Assembly (NCBI GenBank): GCA_037176705.1
Contig: CM073898.1
Coordinates: forward strand, 39,869,488 to 39,933,487
DNA length: 64,000 nt
Reading direction: 5' to 3'
Source: Molossus alvarezi
Taxonomy: Eukaryota > Chordata > Mammalia > Chiroptera > Molossidae
Below are positions 40,359 through 54,830 of the stretch, one piece after another; the stretch's first letter is position 1; every line of letters begins with the position of its first letter. Under the pieces are notes generated by a model, which did no database searches, was not told the origin of the DNA, and saw nothing but the letters and a program-made list of their open reading frames with translations. The translations under genes were made by a program, and so were the position numbers.

Positions 40359-40604
40359 TGAACATAACAGTCTGAGGAATAGGGTGGACCCAGAGACGTG
40401 GAAGTAGGGTACAGACTGACAACCCTCAGAAGAGAGGGTGGTGGGGGGAGGGAAGAGATAAACCACAGAACTTATATGCATGTGCTCATAAGCAATGGAC
40501 ACGGACAACAAAGCCGGGTATGGGGTGGGGGTGATTGGGAGGAGGTTGTCAATGGGGAAAAAAAGGAGAAACATCTGTAACAAAAATAAATTAATAAAAA
40601 ATTA

Positions 40605-40635
<31 letters not shown>

Positions 40636-40643
40636 AATAAAAA
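40359..40643 (+). other. L1 3' UTR and A-rich tail
   Basis: About 220 bases of 3' UTR with a G-rich stretch (40436-40450), as found in L1 3' UTRs, are followed by AATAAATTAATAAAAAATTA and an (AAAT)n tract (about 40605-40636). AATAAA motifs here could act as poly(A) signals for L1 or for readthrough host transcripts. Confidence 0.8.
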
Positions 40644-40674
40644 TCAGTGAAACTTTTAAAGCCCATTTAAAAGA
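40644..40674 (+). other. 31-bp segment between L1 tail and right duplication
   Basis: After the AAAT tail come 31 bases (TCAGTGAAACTTTT... to ...TTTAAAAGA) before the right-hand duplication begins. They are not L1 and not part of the duplication. A short 3' transduction from the source locus is one explanation; a later small insertion is another. Confidence 0.45.
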
Positions 40675-40691
40675 AAAAGAATTGTGTTTAG
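40675..40691 (+). repeat. L1 target-site duplication, right copy
   Basis: AAAAGAATTGTGTTTAG, one mismatch from 34773-34789. Confidence 0.85.
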
Positions 40692-41913
40692 CTACAGCCC
40701 TACTGTATTTCATTTATAGTGTGACTCATACGGTATTTCCAAGGGAGCCATCAGTTATTTTCAACAAATTCCTTAGGGTACTTTGCAAAATCCCAAGTTT
40801 CAAAATCCTTGGGATACTGTTATAGATGCAGGCTATGTAACTGTCACTGCCTGGCGTGGAGAAAATCAAATGAGCAGAGCTGATGTGCAGCTGGAGTGTA
40901 CCAGTTCTTCTGGCTGTTATCAATGCACTCCTCTTCTCATCCTCTTGAGACCCCTGGGCCATTCCAGCCATCCTGATCTTCCTCAGGGGCTGCATGATGT
41001 GTATATAGAACACAGGAGAACTTTAGGGCCCAAACAAAAAGAAAACTATTATTATGTAGCATCAATTATTGAGAACAGCGCCAGGCCAACAGTGTCTTGA
41101 TAGGTTTGAACATGTAGTGGGAGCTCATATTAGCTAACTTTAATAATCTTTTAATTGACCTCACTTAGGAGAGTCCTAACAGGTAACAGAAGCTTAGTAA
41201 TTGAGAGCTGGTGTGACTAAGACATGTTCTCAGGAGTCTTTCTACTGAGGAGACAAACATGTAAACAGATTGCAATCCTTAGCCACGTGTGAAAGAGAAA
41301 ATGGTCACTGTTCTGACCCCGATTTCCGTTTTTTCTGGTTTGCCTCTGCATTTCACACAATGCTCTGCACGAGGGTGCTGTTTCATGTGTTGGGACCCTC
41401 ATTTCTATTTCCTGGCAATTTTATTCTTTCGTATGTGTCTCCCTAAAGTTAAGTGCAGAATTTTGACCTATTGTGTTGCTAAGAAAGCTTTATTTTTTTC
41501 TGTAATTTCCACCAACCACCTTCTGCCAATTTTATTCTCTGTGGGATCGGTGTCGGGTTTTCGAGGTGCTGCAGCATGCTGTCTCTCTCCACTCTGACAG
41601 CAATTTGTTCTCTGGACCACTGCCCTGTACCTGCCCATTTTGTATTCTGGTTCTGCTAGCATTGTTGCAGCAGGATGTTTGGGATATTTTAAATTCTATT
41701 CTTTTTGTTAGAAAGAGTAATTTCCTATTTGGAGGTGGAAATATGGATGTCTTTATACTTAGACCACTTGAGGGCTGAAGCTGGGAGAGTTTTCTTTAAA
41801 ATCATTATGAGCTCCAAATCATGTGGGTGATTTGTCCTCATATGCAAATCTGCTATGGAGCTGTCAACAGAAATTTTGCTTTGCAGTTTTCCGAAATGGT
41901 TTGTTCTTTACAT

Positions 41914-42109
41914 CAGGCTTTCTCACCTTCAGCACTGTTGACATTTGGGCTGGATACGCCTTTGTAGTGTGGACTGTCCCGTGCGCTGTCAGACAGGCAG
42001 CAGCGTCCTTGGCCCCTCTACCGGCTGAATGCCCACCGAAACCGCCCAGTGCTGACAGCTAAAAATGTACCCCCTGGAGGGCCGAATCACTCGCAGTTGA
42101 GAACTACTG
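41914..42109. mobile_element. Ancient hAT-Charlie MITE (MER5-group-like)
   Basis: CAGGCTTTCTCACCTTCAGC, then ACTGTTGACATTTGGGCTGG, then ACCCCCTGGAGGGCCGAATC, then GCAGTTGAGAACTACTG is the order of a common non-autonomous hAT-Charlie repeat. The ends are imperfectly inverted. The flanks CTTTACAT and CTCTAAAT agree at six of eight positions, as an old 8-bp duplication would. Exact subfamily not assigned. Confidence 0.65.
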
Positions 42110-42201
42110 CTCTAAATAATAAACATCTGAAAATAAATAGACAAACAAGTCATAAAATATGTTGACAAACAAAAATATCATGACAGCAAATATTAACAGA
42201 G

Positions 42202-42444
42202 CAGCAATTTTCAACCAGTATGCCGCAGAATTTTTAAAACATGCAGTACTTGACCTCTTTTCCCTTAGATCGTCCAAAAAAATATAACAGCCAACACAAC
42301 AATTACCGTCGGTGTGAATGAATCAAAATTATACCTATTTGGAGGGGGGGATCAGATCAGCAAAAAGTACCTTTTTCAGTGTGCCAGAGAAATTTAGTAA
42401 TTAGTGTGTGTGCACCATGAGATGAAAAAGGTTGAAAATCACTG
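42202..42444. mobile_element. Non-autonomous hAT-type DNA transposon, shorter copy
   Basis: Left end CAGCAATTTTCAACC; the right end reads CAGTGATTTTCAACC on the other strand. The termini and the AATTTTTAAAACATGCA block match the longer copy at 26305-26759, but about 0.2 kb of the middle is missing between GTGTGAATG and AATCAAA. It is therefore a deletion derivative of the same family. No coding capacity. Confidence 0.75.
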
Positions 42445-42449
42445 GTGTA

Positions 42450-42660
42450 GAGCATTTAATGTGGGCCAGTCACTGTTTTAAGAGCTCTTTTCATATAAGT
42501 AATGTAGCTCATAGAGTGAGGTATTATGGTACCGTTATTACCCACATTTTACAGATGAGGAAACTGAGGCACAGAGGGGTCATGCAGTTGTTAAGTGTCA
42601 GATCAAGAATCTAAACCTAGGCATTATGACCCTGGAGTCCATGAGCTGAACTTACTGTGC
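42450..42660 (-). repeat. MIR SINE
   Basis: Antisense MIR core CATTTTACAGATGAGGAAAC with TGAGGCACAGAGG, preceded by a block like GGTATTATGGTACCGTTATT and followed by AAGTGTCAGATCAAGAATC. It abuts the hAT element just upstream. Confidence 0.85.
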
Positions 42661-44947
42661 TTCTCTCTCAACAAACCTTGGAATAGGTACCTACCTCACA
42701 TATATGGGGTGTTACCTCTCGTAGGTGCTTAGCAAATATTTCTTAAGTGAATAATAAACGAATATCTATAAATCCAGGAAATTATTTAATGTTTTAAATC
42801 AGTATTGAATAGATTGATTCTTTACTTTAAATAAAAAAAACTAAACTTTTCTTTGAACACAGTCAACTGAATAGTCTCTATTGGAGCAAAGCAGAGTGTC
42901 TCTCAGCGTTTCTAAGCCCATTTACAGGAATCTTTTGGAAGAAATTTGTCAAGGTGACATTTAATTCTCTTCTAGTCTTTGATTTGTGTAGTATTGCAGT
43001 TCTGCAAAATGTCAGAATGCAGACTGGTAAAATTGAACAAAATATTATTTTCCTGATAAGATTAAACAAACCATCTGCTCTTGCTTTATGATAAGGAAAG
43101 ACTGAATTCACCCTCTCTCGTAAACTAGTATGCATCCTGATGAGGTATGATAGTTTGACCTACCTTCAGGACTTATAAAAAATTAAACGTCTTTAACTAA
43201 CAGGAAACCACTTTAGCAGATCAATTTTCAGACCTCCATAGTTGGCCTCCTATAATAGATGGAGGGCTGGGCTCTAAAGTTTCTTACAAGTGCACTGTGT
43301 CTGATCTATATTGAAACAGGAAGTCTGCTTTTCATGTAATAAAATATAAAAACAGTATTCTGTTATTCTTGTTAAAGATTTTTTAAATGTGTACTTAAGT
43401 AAGGCAAAAGAATGAAGACTTCCAAAGTGTTCATTAAAATAATGTTACTAAAGTAGCAATAAATAAAATAGCCAGAAGACAATGTATTCACAGTAGCTTC
43501 ATATTGAGAATTGTAATTCTTTTACTCTGTGAGACTATAAGTAATATATTTTCTTTTTAAAAATTGAATGGCTTTGTTTCTTAATTCTTAAGAAGTCAAT
43601 GATTTTAAGGGCAATGCTAGAAAATATCCTCACTCTCACTTTTCATGGAAGATTTTCCAGATAGGATGTGATACGAGGGATAGCAGAACCAATACCTTTA
43701 TCTTCTTCAGTGTATGAAGGGATACTTGTGTTTGCTTACAGCATTAGAAGTCAGGATTTCCATAATAAGTACTTACCTCACGGTAAGTAATCTGTAATTT
43801 ACCTCCCATGCAGCCTTGATGAGGAGCATTCTTTTGCTACTGGCCTTTAGGATGTACTGTCCCGATATCTACACTAATTTGTGGATTACTTTATGTACCT
43901 GTATAGAATGTGGCTAATGTGTACTCAGACTCCTATCGGAATGGTAGAGCTATTCAGGTATTCTTTTTCATAAATGTAGAATTTTGAAAAATTTCATAAA
44001 ACAAAGCTAAGCAAAATAAAATTACCCAGAAAATAGAAAGTGACTTTCTTAAGGTTGTTTGAAATTGTTCTCTCAACCAATGGGCAGAATCTGGGTTTCT
44101 ACCACTTTGCGCTACCAAGTGCCAGCAGTAACTCCAAGCACTGAGGTACTGGAGGCTTTGTATGTTTTATGAAGCTGTCTTCAGGAAACAGTGTGATTGA
44201 CTATTGCAGAGCTTGCAAAGACATAAGCCTTCATTAGCATGTAAAGACCATTCAGATATAGTTTGCTGGAAGGTCAAAAATGATGGCTGGTCCAGAACAC
44301 ACTTTTCCAAGACCAGGATTGAAAAACAAACAAAAAGTATATTGCTGACATGAGTAGAAAGTCAATAATCCTGTCTCTAAAAGAGTACCTTTTCCTTTAA
44401 GATGATTATATATATATCATCAAGAACTTGATTCTTTCACAAAAATCTGGCCCGTGTATATTGCCCCCTCTTATGAGATTAATACCTTCCAGTCTACATA
44501 TAATGTTTAAAAAGAAACTTTTACAAGATCCTGAAAAAGCATATCTATTCTTTCACATTTTACCTGCTTTCTGAAAGTGGGAAAATATTGTACATTGTCT
44601 ACATAGTAACTGAATGGCTGCTCTTTCCAGCTGCTTCTAAATGGTTATAGATGTTACCTTAGATTTCATGGTTATGACAAATTTTGTTACAATGGAGAAG
44701 CATTTGGATTTAATCTTACTATACCTTAAGAATGACAGTAGGAATTCTTATGGTTTACCCAGATTTGAATCTGAGAAACAAGATTTGAGAGACAGGGAGA
44801 TGTGGAAATCATTGAAAGAACCAAATCCTAAAGCTAGAACTCATTTGTAAAAATAAATTGCATTACTCATAAGGGTCATCTCAGAAATCAAACTATACCA
44901 ATTAGGGTGGGAGGCAAATTTTAAGCCATCAATTATATTCTAAATTA

Positions 44948-44965
44948 CTGGATCTAATTCCTTTT
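44948..44965 (+). repeat. Target-site duplication, left copy
   Basis: CTGGATCTAATTCCTTTT recurs with one base missing as CTGGATCTAATTCTTTT at 45222-45238, bracketing the minus-strand VES SINE. Confidence 0.85.
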
Positions 44966-45221
44966 TCTTTAAATCCTCACCCAAGGACATTTTTTTTTTT
45001 TTTTTTTGCATTTATCTTCAGATACAGTATGAGGGAGAGAGGGAGGAAGAGAGAGAGAAACATCGACGTGAGAGAGACACATTTACTGGTTGCCACCCAC
45101 ACGACTCCAAACTGGGCCGGGGACAAACTACAACCAAGGTACGTGCCCTTAGTGGGAACCGAACCCGGGACTCTCTGGTCCACGGGCCGACGCTCTAACC
45201 GCTGAGCCAAACTGGCCAGGG
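44966..45221 (-). mobile_element. VES SINE (bat tRNA-derived)
   Basis: On the minus strand it starts CCCTGGCCAGTTTGGCTCAG at 45221. It has a strong A-box-like TTTGGCTCAGCGGTTAGAG, a B-box-like CCGGGTTCGGTTCCC, and ends TCCTTGGGTGAGGATTTAAA. A T run (44991-45007, plus strand) lies in the tail half. Flanked by a 17-18-bp duplication. The open frame on this strand is SINE-derived. Confidence 0.93.
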
Positions 45222-45238
45222 CTGGATCTAATTCTTTT
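45222..45238 (+). repeat. Target-site duplication, right copy
   Basis: CTGGATCTAATTCTTTT, matching 44948-44965 except for one base. Confidence 0.85.
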
Positions 45239-45936
45239 GATGGTAAAAATAAATTAGACACTGACATATGAAATTATTACAAAAGAACAATGCTCAAATG
45301 GTGTTGCTGTGTTGAAATGAATATTATGGTCCAAGTGCAAATATATAATTTTCTCTGTTATATCTGAGGAATGTGTGTGACTTATTTAATAAATAATTTG
45401 TATTGATTTCATAGATTCAGGAAAGAGTTTTGTGAATAACTACTGATCATCATTGCTCCTCATTTTTACTTCACTTAAGACATTTTATTAATTCCCCTTC
45501 CAAAAATGAGAGTGAACATCAGACCAGTACTATTCACAGTAGAGCACCTACTTCTAGGAAAATAGATTGATGAGAACTCATAAATTATGTTCTCTTTTTT
45601 TTTTTTGTCTTCTAAAGTTAAATATGTAGACACTGGAATCTGGGGACTATTTTGTGAGTTTTTCATATTTTAAAATTTTTGTTAGGCAGGGAGGGGACAT
45701 TATATTCAAATAAGTTCATTTTGGTTCTGATCATTTTATAGAATTACTCTTTGACCATGGAAAAAACTGAAATTTAGGGGAAATTTTTCTTTTTATTGTA
45801 GGTATGTGATATCTCTAGTTCCAACTAAAGTACAGAAATTTGAGATTAACTTGATAAATCGACATTTTGATGCCTATGCATATGTCCCATGTAAAACACT
45901 TACCTGATACAGCAGTGACCTCCTAGCTCACACAGT

Positions 45937-46035
45937 CAGGGTCAGGCAAAAGTAGGTTTACAGCTGTGAGTCCACGAAACAGTTTATTCTTATATTTTTC
46001 CATATGAGCTGTAAACCTACTTTTGCCTCACCCTG
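45937..46035. mobile_element. Mariner-type MITE forming a near-perfect hairpin
   Basis: The first 29 bases (45937-45965, beginning CAGGGTCAGGCAAAAGTAGG) and last 29 bases (46007-46035) are inverted repeats matching at 28 of 29 positions, separated by 41 bases. The CAGGGT ends, AAAGTAGGTTTACAG core and TA directly after the right end fit a non-autonomous Tc1/mariner element; the left TA is not preserved. The almost undecayed stems indicate recent activity, known for DNA transposons in vesper bats. Transcribed within the intron it would form a long RNA hairpin. It ends 522 bases before the exon at 46558. Confidence 0.8.
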
Positions 46036-46527
46036 TATTTTTTAAATGTGCAGAAATATTATTGAGAATTTGGTGCAGTGTCAGTTTTTGAGTATTGTTG
46101 AATAATCTACCCAACTTGTGTTTCTTAACAAAAGGGCATCATGGTCCCAGATGCATTTCAAATAATTTGTTATGTTCTAAAGTTATACTGCTTTAAATAC
46201 TTGGAAGACTCATGGTACTTCTCTATTTTTAACGAGTAAAACCCACAAAATAAAGTTGTCTACGTAGCTTCAGTTTTTTTTTATTTTAATTTTAGCATTA
46301 TCCTCTACTACTTTTTGATAGTTCGAAAACCAGTTAAACCTTTGCCAAAAAGTTTAAAAGAACAATCAATCCTAGCTCTACTACCTAGACTTCAGTTTGT
46401 TTTCATTTTAATTTCTTCCCCAGTTACAGGTGCATGTTATAGTTTGCATTGTGGTCATTGTGGTGCATTTCATTAAGCTTCTTGTTCTATCTGCTTTCTT
46501 GAGACTTGGGAAACAGTATTTTTCTGA

Positions 46528-49739
<3,212 letters not shown>

Positions 49740-51127
49740 TAGTAGTCCTCACAGTCTTGTTTTAACCCTATATGCCTTATTTTTTACCCCTAATGGTGTA
49801 ACTTTATCTTAATTTTTGAAGTATGATTTTAATTTTTTCCACTAACAGTGGATTGGAGTACTTGTGGTTGAACTTCTAGTGTCATCATTTTGTGCTGAGT
49901 AATGTGCTTCATTATCTGCATCAAGTTGAACTTGGAGTCTGGTATGCATGCATGTTCACATGTGTAGAATACTGTGATGGGTATTTTATGTGCAATGTTT
50001 GTAGCATGGATGTCTTCAACTATAGGGAGTTAATCGTGGGCCAAAGGAAGGGAGAAGACCATATTTTTCTTACTAAAAGAAAGTATTGAAACAAACAAAA
50101 CCTACTCTTTATCCTCCACTAAATAGAAATGAGGTCTTCAAACTCTAGTTAATGATCCTTTATAGAATATTAGAAAAATAGATATATAGTCTTGCTTATA
50201 AAGCTATTTTATTTTTAACTTTTACTTCAAATTCTGTAATGATTTCAAAAAAAAGGCTTGTCTAAAATTTATCACTTAATTTTCTTTACCAACAATGAGC
50301 TTTCTAATTTGTAATATTAATAATAAATAAGCAACATAAATATTTACGAGTGGAAACAGATGCAGGCAGTAAAAATCATCTTAAAACCGAGACAGTTCCT
50401 TGAAGTTTTATCAATTTCCAAGTAGGAAACACTGTCCTTTCAATGATCTATAATCCCTAACATGTAGCCTTGATGAAACTTTCAGAGCCATAAAGTAGGT
50501 CGAGTGCTTCAGTCCTGCACCTGCCACATGAGTTTCACGGTTTTCCTAAAACTGTTTTGGATTCAGCATGATTTATCAACAGACCAAGGATGCGTTCCTT
50601 TGGAGTGGGCCACACTTTCCCTGGCATGTGTAAAGCAAATACGTAGAACTTAAAAATATTTGTTTGATTTGGGAATGATTTAGCCGTAGCAGATTTTGCT
50701 TCCTCATTATACTCTGCTGTCCCTTAGAGGAAATGAGTTTGCTTCTCCCAAGCATAAACTGACTGCTGATGAGGGAAGGTAGCAGAGCCATGCGGTGGCC
50801 AGTGGCAATGTGATTGGCGTTTCCTGGCTTGGTTGGGATAACTCACAAGCGAGCAGCTGAGAGGAATGCATGGGAAGGCACTGCAGCGTGAGGGTGCTGC
50901 CCTCTGTCTGGTGGGTGTGGTATGTCCACTGAAGAACACGCTGTTTGCCACAGCATCTGAATGCTGCTGAGCAGGAACAGCCTGGTAAACGTGCTGTGAC
51001 TTGAGCATAGACCAGGCTCTAGCCACCTGTAAAGCATTTTAGAAATGAGAGAGTGGCTTCCGTCCTGTAGTATCAGTGTCTGCACATGCTCCCAAAGTAA
51101 CACACTGTCCTACTTTTCAGATTGAAA

Positions 51128-51174
51128 GCTGACTCAGCCCGCTGCCTTATTAATGGCCAGCGCAGTTTGAGTCA
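51128..51174. promoter_or_regulatory. Paired AP-1/MARE-like sites (candidate enhancer)
   Basis: A palindromic GCTGACTCAGC (51128-51138), matching the core of a Maf recognition element, is followed 30 bases later by TGAGTCA (51168-51174), a consensus AP-1 site. Both lie in a CpG-containing patch within an AT-rich intron. The motifs are seen directly; enhancer function is inference. Confidence 0.35.
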
Positions 51175-52862
51175 GATCAGCAGAGTGGGTCGCACTCTCC
51201 GTTTCGCAGTGCAGCTGGGTCAGTATGGCCCGCAAGGAAGGGGCAGGCAAGGAGGAGCTCTGCAACTTTCCCTGAGTTCATTCTCTAATTTTCATATAAA
51301 ATTTTATCTCTAGAGAGGAAGTTATGATGTTATGAGAACACGTAAGTGTCCTCACTTGGCAGATGCGTAACACTGAGCAACTAAAGTATCCTTATTGGAT
51401 AACTGGAGGCTCTTGAATATAGACCGTGTTCGCTTCCATGAGTTGACTGTGTCTGAAAGAGAAATATGTGCAAACCAGCCTGTGGGAAATGTCTCTTAAC
51501 ACTATCTCAATGTAAAAAAACAGTAATCACTCAACATCTTTTGTTTTTAAAAGCCCCCAAACCAGAGCAGATTTATATCATAAGATTCTTCTGTTCTGAA
51601 AGGAATAATGAGAACAATGGCTCAGTTTCTTATCTTCTCATAGATTTCCAAAAATTCTCCAGGATTTACTAACTCCGTGGCTATAGTTGGGAGAAGTGTC
51701 TGAAGCCAGTGTGAGAAATGAGCTTACTTAAAATAACACCACATTGTCTTGTTTTTAAATTCATGATAACTATTAATTGGAGCTTCACTTTATTGAGTAG
51801 AAATTAACGGGTTGAAGTACACTTGTCTGAGGTGCATTGCAAATCAGATTTGTAAGTAAATGAGCTTGTTCCGACAGTTCTTTAAGTTTCCTATGAATAT
51901 TCACTGAGCGTGGTCAATGATTTCCTCTAAGTCTATCAAGAATGTGAACTGACTCTAATCTGAGTTGAGTGAAAGGGTCACGCTTTCATTCACTACAATC
52001 ATATCCTATGTTAAAGAAGTAGCATCTGTAGAGTAACAGTGGCTAGACGTTTAAAATGAACTAGAGAGTTTGTGGATTAGATTATTTATTGCTGGATTAA
52101 ACTCTGGTAAATATCAATGTAGTCCAGTACATATGAATTTGAAATGAAGGTCTCCCTTCATGCTTAAGTCATTTATTTTGGCTCAGCTGTTCATCGGTGC
52201 CAATTCTCAGGTAACACCTTAGGTGTCGCCATCAGCATTGACCACGAGGACAACAGAACAAGGAGTTTAGCAATGACAGGGTGGATTCTACAGGAACTTC
52301 TGGGAAAAGCATTATTATTTTTTATGCTACACTAATGCACTGGCTTATTAGCTGCAGAAGAAAATAAATAGCACTGAAAGCCTAAGTTTTATACCATAGA
52401 AAGTATTGGCATGAAAACTTTACAGACATTTTAAAAGGAATAGTATTTTCAATCTATTTAGTGGTAATTTGGAGAAATGGAATCTAAGATTGTTTAAAAG
52501 CATCTCATCCCCAGATACTTTGCTCTAATGAAAAATATTTAAAGTGTTGCTTGAATATTTTCACTACAAGGAGTCAGTGTTTCTCATTGCTAAAATCAAA
52601 GAACCGTCTCCATAGTCCTTTCCGACCACTGAGAATGCCCAAGAACACTGAGGTCAGTTGTGTTAATGTCAACAAAGTTCTTATGTACATATTCCTGGAT
52701 TCTGACCAGTTTCACCATCACTGTCATCTTTTTCAGTCATCTTTTCTATAGGCCATGTCTACATATTGGACTGTTTGGTGTATAATTAATTATATTGCTC
52801 ATTTTTACAATGGAGCAAGAATTGTTGACTCTCTAAATCATTGACACAATCAGATTAATGAT

Positions 52863-52898
52863 CTTAATGATCCAATTAACCTTAATGATCCAATAAAT
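52863..52898 (+). repeat. 18-bp tandem duplication
   Basis: CTTAATGATCCAATTAAC (52863-52880) is followed at once by CTTAATGATCCAATAAAT (52881-52898), differing only near the end. A small local duplication in intron. Confidence 0.85.
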
Positions 52899-53178
52899 GC
52901 ATCTACTTACTTTAGACATTAATAAATTCAGTTGGTTCTTGGTGATGCAATAGATTGTTTTTAATGGCCATTTGAAATCAAGTAGAATTGACTCCAGACA
53001 AGTTTCACAACAAGGAACTAGTTTAAAAGATTTTGCCATATACATATCCTCTGATATGCAGACATGGAGAAAACGAGAGGTTTCACAGAGTGGAGCATCT
53101 TGATGGTCTTATTCTATAACTAACAAGTATTTTTTTTCCCCCCATGTGAAATTTGCTTTTCTTTTTCAACAAATCCAG

Positions 53179-53277
53179 GTCTTGGATGTTCAGGAAACTA
53201 TAGATCGTCAACAGGGTAAAGAGTATGAACATGACCTTAGTGAGACAGAAAAAGCTATAGTCAGAGAAATGTGCAAT
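53179..53277 (+). CDS. CCDC85A: CCDC85A-like internal coding exon: acidic helical segment
   Basis: The exon runs from AAATCCAG|GTC to AAT|GTAAGT and gives 33 codons in phase 0-0. The peptide starts VLDVQETIDRQQGKEYEHDL and ends EKAIVREMCN. The end joins the next exon to give [15 protein letters not shown], the hallmark C-terminal module of the CCDC85/DIPA family. It is rich in Glu, Asp, Gln and Arg and probably helical. The donor is a full consensus. Its length is a multiple of three, so an isoform lacking it would stay in frame but lose part of the conserved module. Confidence 0.92.
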
Positions 53278-53684
53278 GTAAGTTTACTGTGCTCTGTTGT
53301 GTATTCTGTGTTAAAGCCTCATCATAGCTTAGTTATTGCTTTATGAATATCTACTTTTTAAAATGCTGGTCAAGTATCTTAATTAATTATGTGAAAATAA
53401 ATTCAGCTCCCCTTGTTTTTATCTTTAGTATGTTTTATTGCAGTGTCATTAACACAATGTTATAAAATATTCAGGTAAGCAATAATCAGCCAACATATTC
53501 TAGAATTATGAAAGTTTCTATCTAATAATAAAGGTATCATCTAAAATATTACTAATTTTGATAAAATAAATGGCTGTTTCATGATTTTAAGAAGTTCCTT
53601 AGAAATCAGTGTTTATAACCTGTGACAAAGAAAGCATAGCCTTCGGATTTATTTGTAACTATACTTGAGGAAAAATTCACCTGC

Positions 53685-53780
53685 ATAATAAGTAATATTT
53701 GCTAGGTTCTTCATGCATGTGCTATGTGTGCTTCATGACATGCAAAATAGTATCCTTACCTTTCAGTGGTTGACACAAGC
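53685..53780 (-). repeat. Possible MIR fragment
   Basis: AATATTTGCTAGGTTCTTCATG, then GTGCTATGTGTGCTTCATGACA weakly resembles the far end of MIR in antisense. Low confidence. Confidence 0.3.
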
Positions 53781-54689
53781 TCAGAATATAGTAATAGGAG
53801 ATAGAGACACACAGAAATCTGTGAAGTCATAGAGAGACAGTAAAAAAACAGTCATGGTATTTTTATGATACATATCTTATGTGATCATTATATAGTTTGG
53901 ATTTTATTATTAATCCCTGACTAAATTTTAATTATTTCAGCAATATGCATGGATGTATCATTTAATCAAGAATATAGTTGTGAAGCTTATTAAAAAAGCT
54001 AACTAGAATATTATAGAGGAACATTTGTTAAAAGCAAAAACAAAAAAAAACCTTGGCAGATTATATTAATCACTCATTTTAATTGGCTTCATATATATTG
54101 TGCTTTTATCCTTTGTCCATTAGGATATCAAAATTGCTTAGAAATACTCTTAAGCTTTAGGCTATTAGGACCAGATATGCTCAGATACCTCAACCTCTTT
54201 GAAGTCTTCTTGGAATCCAGTAAAATTCCGTGGGCATTTTATATGTGCTGAGGAAAGAGTTGGTCTGCTTGCTTGTGTTGTGGCTGTTTTTCTTTGCAAA
54301 CTTTTCAAGTAATTTTTCTTTCTTTCCTGCATAACTGTTTTTGTCTATTTTCAGAAGTCATTAGTTTTAGATGGCATGATTTCCTAAATACATCACTGTT
54401 TACCCTCTGTAGCTTTTCAGCCTGTTGTTAGGGTTTTCTATTTGAATATTTCTCCGAGAGAAACTTAAGAATTTCAGCCACACACCTAGGAATGCCCAGT
54501 GCTTCTCATCTGTTAACTATGGAATGAGAAAGTTCAGACAGACATCATAGGAATTGTAGAACTAGAGGGGGCCATAGAGGTAAGCCCCCAGAGGGTCTCC
54601 AAAGAATAGTATTTGGAATTCCTTCATAATTCAGAGATCTGGGTTTTACCCCAGACCATGGGCAATTACCTAGCAACTACTAGGTAAGA

Positions 54690-54830
54690 ACCCTATACTC
54701 CCATTTTATGTTTGAGGAAACAAAGACCCTGAAATTTGTTAACCACTCAAATTAAATGGCTTGCTCAGATTGCTCTCCACTGAATAGTTAATAAGCAGGA
54801 GTATACCCAGATCTCCCTACTTTCCCATGT
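54690..54830 (-). repeat. MIR fragment
   Basis: CCCATTTTATGTTTGAGGAAAC, then GCTTGCTCAGATTGC and GGAGTATACCCAGATCTCCCTA follow the antisense MIR order, with an insertion in the middle. Diverged. Confidence 0.5.

Larger units (their letters stand above)
34790..40674 (+). mobile_element. Nearly full-length LINE-1, inactivated, sense to host gene
   Basis: A 5.9-kb L1 with 5' UTR, ORF1, ORF2, 3' UTR and AAAT-rich tail, flanked by a 17-bp duplication with one mismatch. It retains the endonuclease, reverse-transcriptase and C-terminal Cys-rich regions, but stops and frameshifts break both reading frames, so it cannot now retrotranspose by itself. It sits in the 27-kb intron in the same direction as the gene. 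Modest decay and the nearly matching duplication suggest an insertion of intermediate age in the bat lineage. Confidence 0.95.

Noticed and set aside
45937..46035. MicroRNA gene
   Set aside because: The hairpin is explained by mariner-type inverted ends; small-RNA evidence would be needed to call a miRNA.
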